This document shows, piece by piece, positions 13,746 through 27,200 of a stretch of DNA of 64,000 nt (position 1 is its first letter; the number at the start of each line of letters is the position of its first letter). The position numbers were made by a program, and so were the translations under genes. Below the pieces are notes generated by a model. The model searched no databases and was not told where the DNA came from. It worked only from the letters and a program-made list of their open reading frames with translations. This DNA comes from Lasioglossum baleicum. Taxonomy: Eukaryota; Arthropoda; Insecta; Hymenoptera; Halictidae. Location of the stretch: contig NC_134936.1 of the NCBI RefSeq assembly GCF_051020765.1, forward strand, positions 17,808,618 through 17,872,617. The letters are read 5' to 3'.

Positions 13746-14974
13746 TGGAGAGGAGGAGAGAAGGAAAAGGAGAAGATACGAAAGGACGAACCGAGAGGCC
13801 GAGCGCGAGGGATAATAAGGGGGAATGAGAGATGCGGATGTAAAGGGTGAGAAGGGAGGAAGCAGAGGGTACGCTAGAGGGTAGGCGAAGCTACCTAGCT
13901 ATCCTGTAGCACCTATACACCTACACACACGCTACTGGGGACACCAACGTCTAACGTCGTTATAAACATTAACGGAGCGGCTCAATATTCCCCGGACCTT
14001 GCATCCCCTGCGTCTACCTCCGGTCCATCTCCCTTCTAGACCGTACTCCTCCACCGCCGAGCACGGTACCTATCTCTCGGTCTCTCGGACGCTCGTGTCC
14101 GTGTTCGTGTTCGCGGTGGCCACCTCGCCCACCTCGTCCATGCTTTTCGGACCCTCGCATCGTATTCTCGTTCGTCGAGTTTTCACTAACCGACGTTTCG
14201 AAACGGGAAACGATGGGCTCGCGAGAGGATCGTCTCGGAATCGACGAAAGACGCAGACTCGCGATACCGACGAACGATGGGCGCTCCGGATTCGAATGTT
14301 CGAACGAAATTGTTCTGTTTTAAAATTGAACTCGTTCGGGGTTTCGTTCGAGCGTCGATTTCGGCAGGAAAGCGGAGCAAGGAGGGTGGCAGTCAGTCTA
14401 TCGGTTGAATTTGTGCGCGAGGGTCAGAGCTCTGATTATCGTTAATTGCGGTTGATACGGAGGAACGAAGGGGACGCGAAACCCTCGACCATTCCGATCG
14501 GATTAGCGACACCGATCGGGTCTGTCGTTTCTGGATGAGAATGTTTCGTATACCGTTTCGCGAGTACGCAGGATCGGTGGATTCGCGTAGCCGGACCCAA
14601 CGTCTGGCATCGTTACGTCGACGACGATTCGTCGAAAGGCGACGATGGGAAAGCGTTGAATCGATTTCGAAACTCGCGCGAAACCAAATGTTTCTCCGCC
14701 TCCTCTCCTCCTCTCTTTTCGCCTTTTTCGTTTCGTTTTCGCTTTCAGCGCGGGAACGGGCTGAAAATCGTTCGAAGCGTAACGCGCGAAGCGCTCCACG
14801 GTCCGATTCGCTCGCGCGTATATTCTCTCGTTAATTTAGCCTCGCGTGGCATCGGAACAGAGGGAATTCGTCTAGTTCGTGCGTTCAACAAGTATCCGTC
14901 CATCCCTCCCTTCCTTCGGCTGCTCTGCCGCCTTCTCGTAACCGCGGTTAGATCGCAAAGTGACCTCGCATCTC

Positions 14975-15066
14975 GTAACTCGTAACTCGTAACTCGTCGC
15001 TCGTTGCCCGTTGCCCGTTGCCCGTTCGCCGGTTGCTCGTTGTTCGTTGCTCGTAGCCCGTAACTC
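14975..15066. repeat. Heptamer minisatellite
   Basis: About thirteen 7-bp units of the types ctcgtaa, cccgttg and ctcgttg lie in tandem. Units of one type cluster together, a sign of recent local expansion. Confidence 0.8.
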
Positions 15067-16077
15067 TAGGAGGTGGTTATTCTTCGTGATCGAGAATCGA
15101 AGAGAAAGCGGCGTCTCCTTGGTAGCAGGTGCGCTCCGGTTTTTCCACCGGGAAAGGTAATAAGGGATTAGTCATCGGTGATCGTCGATCAACGTTAACG
15201 CGACGACCATCGGTTAGCCGGATGCTCTCGGCGCGATGCGTCACAGTTGGATATTATATTGACGTATCGACGTCTCGATTCTGTCCACGACCACCAGCCA
15301 ATTAACGGGCTTTCTTGTTTTTCCGACAAACGCTCGTAAATCTCGACGGATCTCTGTCCACTCGATTTAGTTCTGTTCTTCTAGCTCGACGATCGTTCCT
15401 ACCATTGTCCGGGATTGTTTTTCTTTTTCTACGCGTGTCCTACAAGACGATACAATAATTAATATCGTTATCGAAGCACCGGCCCCTACTTGGCAAATAT
15501 TTAATTTACTACGCGACCGTCCTACGCTTAATTGGCTCGAGTTTGTTCCGCCCCGTCTGTGCTTGTTTGTTCGCGATGTACGCGCGCTCGACGAACGCTC
15601 CGATCGCGTGATGCGACAATATTCGACGATTCTCGACAGAAACGCCTGGCCGGACACGGCCTTTCGTCCCACCGAGTCCACGACGGAACGGTGGAAGCTC
15701 GTTCGCCCGAAAATTTCGAGAGACCAATCTCTCTCTCTCTTTCTCTCTCTCTCCGTCTCGCGGAACGTCGCGCGTCGCGCCACCATCACCCGAAGCGCGC
15801 ACGGACTCTTCTTCGTCGAGAGGTCGCGTCTTCCGGATAATTTGCTGGTTCCCCCTGTTATATCTCTGGTCGCGAATGAAATTTTCGGGTCACGTCAAAA
15901 GTAAACGATCCGCCTGGATTCTCGCGTTAAGCGATCGGGTTGCAAGAAGCGTGTTTCGAGCCGGATGGAAATCTCATTTGGTAGTTTTCTCCGTTTAATA
16001 AGACGGGAGGGAGAGACGACCGAACAGAGAAAACAGAGAAGACTCGGACGAGAACGAGAACTAGAAAGGGAAAAAGA

Positions 16078-16298
<221 letters not shown>

Positions 16299-17129
16299 GG
16301 ATGGTGGAAGATAAAGAGAATGGGGAGAGACAAGACAGGGTATATAGGGAGACGGAGCCACGAGGTCGCTGCCGGTTCGCAGACTTCGGAAAGGGGAAAC
16401 GGAAAGGGCGCAACAAGGCCGGGGGTGGAGGTAGCGGAGGGTTAGGTGGCGGCCGGGAGGGCAGAGGAGGGTGGCGGTGGATGGTTGGAAGTAAGCAGGG
16501 GTGGGTAACGGGCTGGGGAGGATGGTGGAGGACGGTGGAGGGCAACGGCGGAGGACGGAGGGCGGCGGGAGCCGACGGGGGGCGGCGGAGGGTCGGCCAG
16601 GACTGGGAGGCGAAGTGTCGTCGTCCGAATAACGGCCAAGCGGCATCGACCGATCTTCCTACCCCTAGTTCGTACGAAGCGTCAACTTGTTTCCCTTCTG
16701 TTCCGCGAATATCGGACCTTCAATTTGCTCGGTGCGGCTCGCCCGACGCGAGCCGCACCGTGCCTCGTTTCGAGCGATCGCGCGTCGCATCGCCTCGCGA
16801 TCTCGCCGTTCGACGGACAACGTCCGAGGGCACGCCGATCGCGCGTACGCTTCCACGCAGAAACGCACCTCAGAGTCTCCGACGAGGCAACTTTTTGCGA
16901 AAGTTTCTTCGGGGCGGCAGCTCGTCCCGGGGAAGTTTCGCGTCGACTCGAAGCGGGGCGCGCGGATCACGGTCCGACAAAATTCGGCGGAGTCGTCGAA
17001 ACGGATTTTCCTTCTTCTCCGTTTGCTCGCTTGTACATCGGTCGATTCGCGCGCGAGAATCTCGCGAGAACTCTTCGAGCAAGCATGCGTTTCGTTCTAG
17101 GTTGGTCACGCGACAGTTCCTGTCCGTCC

Positions 17130-18260
17130 ATGGAGAGCTACGAGGACGACGACGACACGCATTTTTGCATCAAATGTCACCAGACGGTGCACGGCCTCGA
17201 AAATTACGTTCGCCACCGTCAGTCCGGGTGTCGTCCGCCGGACGACAAGAACGAGGCTGCTCGCGTGTCGCCGACCACGCCGACCACCGTCACCTACCCC
17301 GAAATACTAAACGCCGACGCGTTCTTCAGCTCGTTGGAGCTGCGTAGCAGTAGCAGCAAGCCGAACCCTCGCGGGGGATCCGCGTTGCTGGACGAAGCCC
17401 GAAAGTTCAAGAAAGATGAGAAACGGAAGAGAGGCCAGAAGATGCAGTCGGAGAACACGGAAGAGTCCGCGGCGAAGGAGAAGCTGCACGGTATGCTGCC
17501 GGGTGTATCGGAGCTGGACGATCCAACCGAACACCTCTGCATTCCGTCGCTGGTGGGCTTCCCCGACATCGTTTCGTCCGCGTCCACGTCCGCATCCGGC
17601 AAGCCTACGGTGGTCACGAGCGGTCGGAACAAATTGAGCCAATCGATGAGCCACGTCGGCACGAGCATCGAGAGCGGCGCGTTCCCGAACAAGCACGAGC
17701 CGGAAAACTCTTTGGAGAGTCTGATGACGTCTCACGAGTCTAATTGCAAGCAGACGGACAGAAAACGGCAAGAGGAGACGCAGAGGATCGAGCAAGTCCA
17801 TCAGACCTGGCTGGAGGACACGATACTGGCCGAGCTGGTGGCCAACAACGAGAACAAGGGCTTGCCGAGGTATCAGTACGAGTACCAGCAGGACGAAGAA
17901 TCGGACGATGACACGATGGAAGACGATTTAGGGGATGAGGACTCTTACTCGGAGTCCGAGGACGGCGATGGCGACGGTGATGCTGACGGAGACGGCGACG
18001 GTGACGACGACGGAGACGCTGACGGTGACGGAGACGGGGATGCCGACGGAGATGGAGATGGGGATGGCGATGGGGATGGGGAGGATCAGGAACGTCCACC
18101 TTGTGGTCATACCGGCGGCAAATGGAAACCCGGATTGAACGATCTTCCTCAAAATATGTCTCAACTTCACGACGACGACGCGGACCCTGACGAGGAGCAT
18201 CACGAGCATCCCCCGCCGACTTACACCGGTGGAAAATGGCGGCCCAGCGACAGCTCGCAG
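17130..18260 (+). CDS. Zinc-finger gene coding exon 1
   Basis: Encodes residues 1-377 and ends in phase 0 at a GTAAGT donor. It carries a C2HC finger (Cys13, Cys16, His29, Cys34), a long finger-free linker with Lys/Glu-rich helical parts, the acidic Asp/Gly run and two of the three G-K-W motifs (Trp332, Trp370). An acceptor-like AG just upstream at 17115 or 17100 suggests that a 5' non-coding exon exists. Confidence 0.85.
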
Positions 18261-21200
18261 GTAAGTTCGCCGCGGTCGAATCTCGGGTAATCTACGTACA
18301 CGTTCATCGAATACGATCGATTCTGTTTTCAGCGGATCGAGGAGTACGAGGCCAAGAGCAGCGCCGGACAACCGCCGCCAGGACACACACAAGGGAAATG
18401 GGTACCGGGAGCGAGAACGGATATCGAGTCGGGATATTGGTGCAGTCCTTGCGGCAGGAAGCTCGCCTCTCGATTGGTCTACAACAGGCATCTTCTGTCC
18501 GATTTGCACGCCAGAAGAAGCATCCGCGAGATCGACGGCGTGTTCCCGCAGTCGCGTGCCGCCAGTCTGCACCTCGCCAAAAAGACTTCGACTCGGAACC
18601 AAGTAATTATCGCTTGTCCGTAAGCAGCGAGTATCTCGGCCGTGTCGCTAATCGATTTGCCCAATTATCCGATCGCCGACAGAGAGTCAAGGAACCGGCG
18701 AGCACGAAGGAAGTCAAGAAGAGTTCGCGGAGGAGGGAAAAGGAGATCCTGAGCTGCGAGATGTGCCACGCTCGAGTGAGGAGGGCGCAAATGGGCAAGC
18801 ATTTGCTCTCTCATTATCACTGCCGCGTCGCGGGCGTAAATCCTCGCGGGCCACGGGCGCGTCGCTTTTTACTGGAAAATATGGCGAATGTGGTTCGGCA
18901 GTGTCCCTTCCAGTGCTCCTCCTGCCGGTTTTATTGCAATACCGAGGAAACGTTCCTGCTTCATTGGCGGTCCGAGCTTCACGCCAACACACTCGCCCAG
19001 GTTCGTTTCTTTTATGTATTTGGAAGACACTTTTGGATCCATAAGGTATTGTAGATATACATACATATCGCTGCTCCGGAAGTATAATGACGCACTGTAA
19101 AATTTTGTGAAATTGACTTTATTGTGTTGGAGGGCTCAGAAATGAATTTACTAGCTGTTCGTAAATCGGCATAATTGTACTTACAAAAGTTTTACTTGTT
19201 TTCCTAAGTAAGTCTTTACTTACACCTATAACGACAGAAGTGTAAAATTTGTGATGCACTTTCCGAAGAACAATGACGTATTTACATGGTACTGGTTACT
19301 GTGAGGCTGGTATTTATTATTTTATAAATTGAAATAACTGAAAAGTTGCAATAATAAGCCACAATGTCTATAAACTACTCTCACAGAAGAATTAAACCGA
19401 ATCTATAGGCCATTCTATCGAGACAAATTGGAATTACTTTTCTTCTGCTTGTCCTGTAAAATTTCAATTTTTGCAGTTGTGTCATTATACTTCCGTAGCA
19501 GCGATATATATTTAACACATAGGTGTATAATTACTTGTTACACTGGTTTACTGCGCATCTTGCGCTCCGTGGATATGGCGTACCGCTCGCTTCGACAGTT
19601 CGTGTGAGAAGGGCCTACCAGAAATCCAACAGCCATACCGATTCGCATACTAATAACAGTTTCCATCGTACAGTTCACGTTTCGCAGCACGCTTTTTGTT
19701 TTGGATTGTCGGACCGCGCGGACAGATGCGAACGAACATGAAGACGCTAATGTAAACAAGATCGTGTTTCAGATCAGCGGCATCTACAAGTGCAGCCTTT
19801 GCGAGTTCTGGTGCGAGGAAAGCGAGACGATGGACGGGCACCTGACGAGCGCGAGTCATCGCGAGGTGGTGTCGATGATGAACGGATCCGTGCCGGTGGT
19901 GATCGGTCGTCAAAGAGCGTTGCCCTGTCCCGGTTGCGACCGTCGGTTCCAATACAATTTCCAGTTGAGATTGCACGCGAAGGAGACCGGCCACGAGGAG
20001 AGCGCGACCGCGACCGACGAGTATCAGCAACGGATCAGATGCGATCTGTGTCCGAAAATCGTTCGATCCCTTGTGGCTCTTCAGCGTCACCAGTTAACCC
20101 GTCACGACGCGAAGGCCGACACGAAGGTCGACGCGAAAACCGACGACAAAGACGAGGACAAAGCCGACGAGACGGACACCAAAGAGGAACCGGACTCGAG
20201 CAAAGACGACTCGGCCCGGCGACTGGCCACCCCCTATTACTGTTCATTCTGTTCGATGAATTTCGCGACTGCTCAGGAGGCGGTGTTGCATCGGAGAACT
20301 TCCACTCACAAGGAAACGGTGAAAGCTCGGAAGCTCGGTCAAGATTCGGCGGCCAGCACTGTTCGCGAGTGTTCTCGTTGCGGGGCGAGGCTGACCAATT
20401 TGCCCGAGTACAAGGAGCATCTTCTGCGCGACCATCCCGAGGTTTGTCACAGGTAAGCGAAAATACGAGGACGGTTCTCGAGCTCGAATGCACGCGTTCC
20501 ATGGTTTTTGCGCAGATGTCCCAAATGCGGCAGGCTTTTTGCCCTTTCGCAAGACGTGACGAGACATACGAGGGAGAACAACTGTCGGCGCGATAACAAA
20601 TTAAACGCGACGAGAACGGCAGCCGTCAAAGACGAATGGAAATGCGACAGCTGTAGTTTCACAACGGATTCGCGAGCGGAATTCATCTTTCACGAGGCTC
20701 TCCACGCGGGGATCGTTCAGGAGGATAACGACGGAGATCCGAGCCAGGGTAAATCCTTGCCGAAATACCGTTGCCCTGTCTGCAAGAAATCGTTCGCGAA
20801 AGTATCGCTGCGGAACCACATCCGAAGCCACACCGGGGAACGTCCGTTTCCGTGCGGCAAGTGTTCGACGTCGTTCGCCAGAAGATCGGACCTGAACGCT
20901 CATCGAAAGGAGTGCTCGGGCCCGTCGTCGTCGCTGTTGTCGTCGACGAACGAGCCGGTCAGGAAACGCAGCTTCGTCTGCTCGGAGTGCAACGACGCTT
21001 TCTACACGAAGTGAGTACCGAGAGAGTTTGTTGCATCGTTTCGCCGTTCCTATTCCGCGATGCCGTTTACGACCGGGAGAAACCGTCTCTCCGGCTCGTA
21101 CAAAATTATCGGTCGATTAATAAATTTAAACGATCGTTCGCGAATCGCGCGTAAAAGTAATTGCTCGAGCACGTTCTTCGTGCACGGAATCGGTGGACGG

Positions 21201-24200
21201 GTCGCGTGACGTATAGCGAACATCGTGTCGTGACGACAATGGGTTTCAACGGACAAAACTCGCCGCGTTATCCCGCCGACGCGACGAGAGGATCGTATCT
21301 ATCATGAGATTTCCCGTTGGCTACAATTACGTCGCATCGCTCGTGGATCTCTCGCGTCAAAGGAATGCGAAGATTCGTTCGAGACTGAGAAGGTTTGCGC
21401 GTCGAATCCTCGTCTTTGCAGGAAAGACGCGCGTACGCGGGATAAAAACCGTAGAACAATAAAAGCCGGCGCGGCGCGGCGTTGCGGGCAGAAACCACGA
21501 AACGTTCGCGCGCGGTCGTAGTAAAAGTGTCCTCGCTGCATAACTATAAAATAAAAGACCGTATCCGTGGTCCGTTCGAAGAGGGGAGGAAACGAAAAAG
21601 AGGAGATCGTCGGTAGGTACGAGTCTGGTACGAGAGGAAAACCGAAGGCAGCAAAGACACAGGCAGAGTAAGAGGGAGAGGGAGAGGGAGAGGGAGAGAT
21701 ACGCGGCGTGGACGATAGAGGGACAAGAGTAGACGGAGAAGCTAGGAGGAAGCGACTTCGCTCTTTGCCACCGGCTCGTATTAACATCTCATAGCGGCCC
21801 GTAAGCCCCACGGGTCATTCTAGTATTTAACGGGCCTGCATTATGGTCCGTGCAAGTGCGCGTTCTACGAGTCTCTAATACCAACGTATGTAAATAGAAT
21901 CCTGCCGGCCGGCGCTAATGCTTCGATATACTAGTGAAATTACTGGTACGGGTAGTACTGGTCGCTGTGTCGCGTCGCGTCGCGTCGCGCATCCTCGGCG
22001 AAAAGAATCTCGCCCGATACACACCGATTCGATAGGAGTCGATACGATTCGAAGACAAGCTCGTGCTCCCGAGGGGCCAAACTAACCGAGGCGATGCATA
22101 GTTTAGGCTGTGCGGCGCGAAGGATTTCAGAAGCCGGTGGAAGGAGACGGGCGAAACGGCGTCGCCGACCGCTGAAACGTTCAACGGATGCTCGAAACGA
22201 GCCACGGAAATACGTATTCCGTGGCTCTCCGATGCGGAGCGAGAACGCGCTCGAGCAGAGGGAGCGTACGTGGGTGCCCGCAACTAGGCGCCACAGCACG
22301 CCGTTTCTCTCGCGTGTCGACCCAAGTATTAAACCATTGGTTGAGTGTAGAGCGATCGCTATAAAGCAAATGTTAACACCTATGCCCGCTCTCTCGCTCT
22401 CTCTCTCTCTCTCTCCTCCCGGTCCTCGCGGCTCGATTTTCTCGTCCCTTTTCGGTCCCCTCGGCTCCCTCTGCCTCCTGCGCCCCTTTGCTCGGGCCAT
22501 TCGACGCCGTTCTCGCCACTCGTGCTGCCCGTCTCGTACACGCATTACACTCTGTAACGCTACCTATTCCACGTCCGACTACCCGACTCTTCGAGGCGGA
22601 TGGTCGCTCCGAAACGACGAGGGTTTCGCTTAATGTCGCGATCTCGACCGTTTCGAAGGATTAGGCCTGACCATCGCCGACTCTGTTACCCCCGCGATAC
22701 AGACGACCGTCCTATAGAGAAGCCACGGGGAATATTGGATGATCGGCGTCTCGTCTCGTCGAGATCGATCGGTTCCCTCGACCATTCTTCGGGCTCTCGG
22801 GCAGCCGTTGGTCGCGATCGTCCCCATTCCGAGGATTTCGCGTCGACTCATATACCTGGAACTCTGCGTCATCTTTCGACCGCAGGCAGTTAAAACTTCC
22901 GGTGGGCAAAGCTCGATTAGGACTTTCTCCGGCTCAATTTTCGTCGGAAACGACGACCGGACCGAGCGAGCGAGCGAGCGAGGCCGGGGCGCCAGTTGTC
23001 GGCGATGTCGCATCCCAGAACTTGGCCCCGTTTCCGCGAGCTGACGAACACGTTACGGAACAAAACGTTTTACAAACTTTTCTACTTTTCCGGGAACCGG
23101 CCACCTATCCGCACCGATTAACCCGACAGCCGGGCGGACTGTGCGGCGAACACCGCCGGGAAGAGGATGCGACGCGTTTTCGCGAAAGCGCTCTGCTCAA
23201 ATTTTCGTGGCGGTCTCGGTCTTCTCTGATTCCCGGTGTAGAGAAAATACCGGGAGACGAACGTGTAATCGAGAAGAAACGATCGAGGAATGGTAGAGAA
23301 CGCGCGCGCGCGCGCTCGCTCGAGTCATCGAAAAAGAAGAAACGAACAGAGAAGAGTGGATAGGAGAGAAGAGGAGAGAAAAGAGGGAGAGCGGGAAGGA
23401 TGGAAGGATGGAAGGAGAGAAAAGAGAGGTAATTACGAGAAGACGGGCAGCTCCCGCGTATTCGATCGCCTAACCAATTCTCAGAATAAGCGGGCAATTC
23501 TCGATGTATGCGCATATTCAAGATAGTATGTTACATACGCGAGCTACTGACCGTACGTTTCGTTCGTTCCACCCCCTCTGCCCTTCGCCTCTTGTTCGCG
23601 TCCCTCGATCCGCTCGATCCGCTCGATCCTCTTGGTCCGCTCGGTCCCTCGCAGCGTTCTACTCACCGGCAACCCTCTCGTTCCTGGCCGGCGATGTGTA
23701 CGCGAGTTCCCCAGAGGTATTTACATATATGGACCGCGGCGTGGCGCGCGCCTATCTTTTATCTTCCATAGCAGTAATGGCGCGTCCGCCTCCTTCGTAG
23801 CCGGCCGGGTAAACGGCGCAAAGATAGGCATACTGGGCGAGATTGGCGTAACTTTGCCACGCGTTGACGTGTCCGGCCAGGCTACGGCGCGCGGCGCCGC
23901 GCTCTTTTCCGGCACCCTCTTTTCCTGCGAAGAAAAATCGAGAACGAGCGGCGATCGAGCGTTTGATCGAGCGTCGAGTCAACGGGAACGGTCTCTCTCT
24001 GTGACTCGCGACTTACGACTACGAGACTCGAGACTCGAGACTGCAGTCCGAAGACCAAAGACCGGGAGGCTCTCTCGAGCTACCGGATTCGAGATAACGA
24101 CGAGAGCAACCGTACGCGGCGCGGCGCGGCGTCGCGCAATTAATTCGACCGCGAGGCGTGTTCGGATCGAAACGGTACATAAATCTCCGATCACCGTAAA

Positions 24201-27200
24201 TTTCGAGAGCTCTCGAGGACCGTGGCGCGTCGGTCGTCGCATCCCGTCTCCGAGCAACCATTGTCTCCGCGAACCGCGTGTATCGTTTTCTCTCACCTCC
24301 GTCGGCGCAGCTAATGAGGCACGGTGTCGTCTTTACGAATCACCCCGTGAGCACCCTTAAACATCGAGCCTGCGGGCCGATGCAGGCACGGTCGGTCGTT
24401 CGGTTGTTCGCTCGGGAGGACGATCAGGCCGGAGGAGAATCCCGCGGGGGATTGTTCGCGCTACCGAGGAGCAAAACGGTGGCCTGGCCTGGGCTGGCCT
24501 GGCCGGTCGTTCAGCCGTTCAGCCGTTCGGCCGCTACGCGCCGAGGGGAAACAAGGAGGAGGAAAGATTTCTGCATGCCCCCCGAGGAACAATGCGACGC
24601 TGTTGCACCGCATTCGTCGCATCGAAATGTATTAGTGAGGTGTCTCCGTTGTGCGCGCATTGTGTCGCGAGAGCAGCCGTGTGGTCGAACGTATACACGT
24701 ACGTGGAAGCGGCCGTGGGTTTTCTTCGTACGGTGTGGTGGCAATGGTGGTCGGTAGCGATGGTACGTGGACGCGGTGTGGTATGGTTTTGGTATGGTGG
24801 CACGCGGTAAGCACGGCCCCGTATGCAGACAGTTTAGCGGTGACCGCCCCGCGAGTCCAGTTGTCGCGTGAAATATTGCGATTCATAAAATAAAACAGGC
24901 CTGCGGTCGAGAACGCGTAGATATAGCCTCCTGCCTCTGCCTCTGCCTCTGCCTCTGCCTCCGGCTGTTAACCCAGACCTAACCCGCCCCTCTGTCTCTC
25001 CTTTTCTCTCCACCCCTTTTGCCGGCTCTTTTCGAAACCCGGTATCCCCCGAAGCCTCCGAGCCCCCAAGCCCCCAAGCCCCCAAGCCCCGACTTCCATC
25101 CACCACCGCTATTTCTTTTCCCTCCTGTTTTGTCCGTTCGTCTTCGCGTTCGTCCGCTTAGCCAAACCAGCTCGCGACGCATCATCGACTCTTTATCCTG
25201 GTTAGCGACCAGTTCTCCGTATCCACGGCTCTCTCTTCCCAGCGAGGCCAGACGAGTTCCTTGCCGGTTGAAACATCGCCAAACCGCAACCATCGTGCCC
25301 GCGTCCTAGCGTTCTAACGTTCTAGCGTCCCTGGTCCCGCAACAAGACCGGTGTAATTTTCCGGGACCGCGCGGCCGTTTCAACGTGTCAAGAGATAAAG
25401 CTGAGGCGAAATAAAATCTACCGGTGTCGCATCGTTCCCCGTTCGATTAAAAGTTCGTTCCGACTAGCCAAAGTGTCTGGTACTGCGTCGGAAGAGGAAC
25501 GAACGTGTCCGGTAGGCGAACGCGATCGAAATTCGGCTCGCAGCCTCCCGGAAGCGAGCGTATCCCGCGAGCGAGGAACTCGCGATCTTCCCCTAACGAA
25601 TGATCGTCTCCGGTGAACGAGAAGGCAGAAACGTCGACGTACGTTACGGTTAAGACGCTCCTCCGTTCTGGAGATTCCTCCTTTTCCGCCGACGAAATTA
25701 GCGGGGGACATGTTTATTGTAAATGAATCCTACTCCGAGAGCGGCTCGTGGAAGACTGGTACATGTTCCAGGGGTGGCGAATCGGGGAGACGAAGACGGA
25801 GGCAAAGAGAGAGAAGGACGGGGTGAGGGTAGTTTGGAGGGCGCGCGCGCTCGCTGCTCCGATTTATGCGCCCGTTACCGAGCCCTCTGGCGCAATTAAG
25901 CTCGCGTTATAATATTGTTGTTTATTCTGAGCCTCGGCTGCGAAGCGTTAACCGCCCCTCCGCTCCCTGCGCACGCTGGCTTTACCGGCAACAACCAACC
26001 CTGCGATCCCCTAATCTCCCTGACGCGGCAGCTAGAATCTCTCGCTCTCTCTCTATCCCGCAATTCCCTCCCTCTCTTTCCCCGCTTTCTCGCCGCTTCT
26101 CTTTCCGCGTGATGCGCTCACCTCTCTCGCCCTCTCTCCCTTCCACCCTCTCTGTCTTTCTTTCTTTCCGCTTCTCCTCTCGCTACCTCCGTCTCTCCTT
26201 CGATCTCGCCGACTTACAGCATCAGCGCCAAACACGAGACTAACAAACCACTCCCCGGAGATCGGCAGCAAACGAAATTTCGTTTCGTTTGTCCCAGCAG
26301 AATTCCGACTTTTTGATTGGGATTCTAATTTCAACTTATTTTGACGCGCGGTCACGCACGACCGAATGAAGCCGGTTTTTTTCAGGCGGCGACTGACGCC
26401 TGCCAGTCCGATCGTTTGTCCCGATTCGCGTCTTCCTTCGCGCCGAGTCCGAACGATGCCCACCAATCGTACCCGCTTCGACCGGTTTCTCTTGGCCGAA
26501 AGATTTATCGACGGAAGGGGCCGGAAAGATCGGGAGTGGCGGTGATCGCTCGATGGAACCCGCGTTTTCTTCGATCGGCTCGAATTTCTTCGTCAGCGGA
26601 CCGATCTATAATTAACGGTGCGATTCCTTTTCTTTCTGGAATCGAAATAACGCGTGAATCATTGGTTAAACCGGTTCTCGTCTCGGTCTCGCCGTGCTCG
26701 ATGAAAGAAACGCCGGCGACTATGATTTCGCTGGAACGACTCGCGGCGTTGACACGACACCGTTCATCGGCCACGTTCATGGGGAATTCTGATCGCCGCG
26801 TCAAGGCCTGGAGAATCACCGAAAAGTCAGACACGAAACGTGTCCGACCCGATTCGAAAGGAAAATTGAAATAAACCAGTTATGTTCATGGAAAATTTCT
26901 CACTCAGAAATAGCTGAATATGCATCATATGTATCGAAAAAACAAGTTTCACAGTTCGGAATTGGTCTTCTAATTCGCTTCTAAAAATCCGCGTGAGCCG
27001 AGGACCCGATGGATTTGACTGCTCGACGATCGAGAGGGAAGATCTCGAAGATTCCGCATCGAAAGAACGGATCTGCGCGATCGAGATCGGGTTCCGAGGA
27101 AGATGGATCGAAGAGAAAGAGGAACGAGGGGGGCTCGGAGGTAGAGAAGAGTCGGTTAAAGAGCGAGACGAACGAAAGACCGAGTGCAAGTTGCACCGGT

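Noticed and set aside
17085..17129. Upstream in-frame ATG of the zinc-finger gene
   Set aside because: It would add 15 residues without family-like features. An acceptor-like AG lies between it and the ATG at 17130, so the downstream start is preferred.
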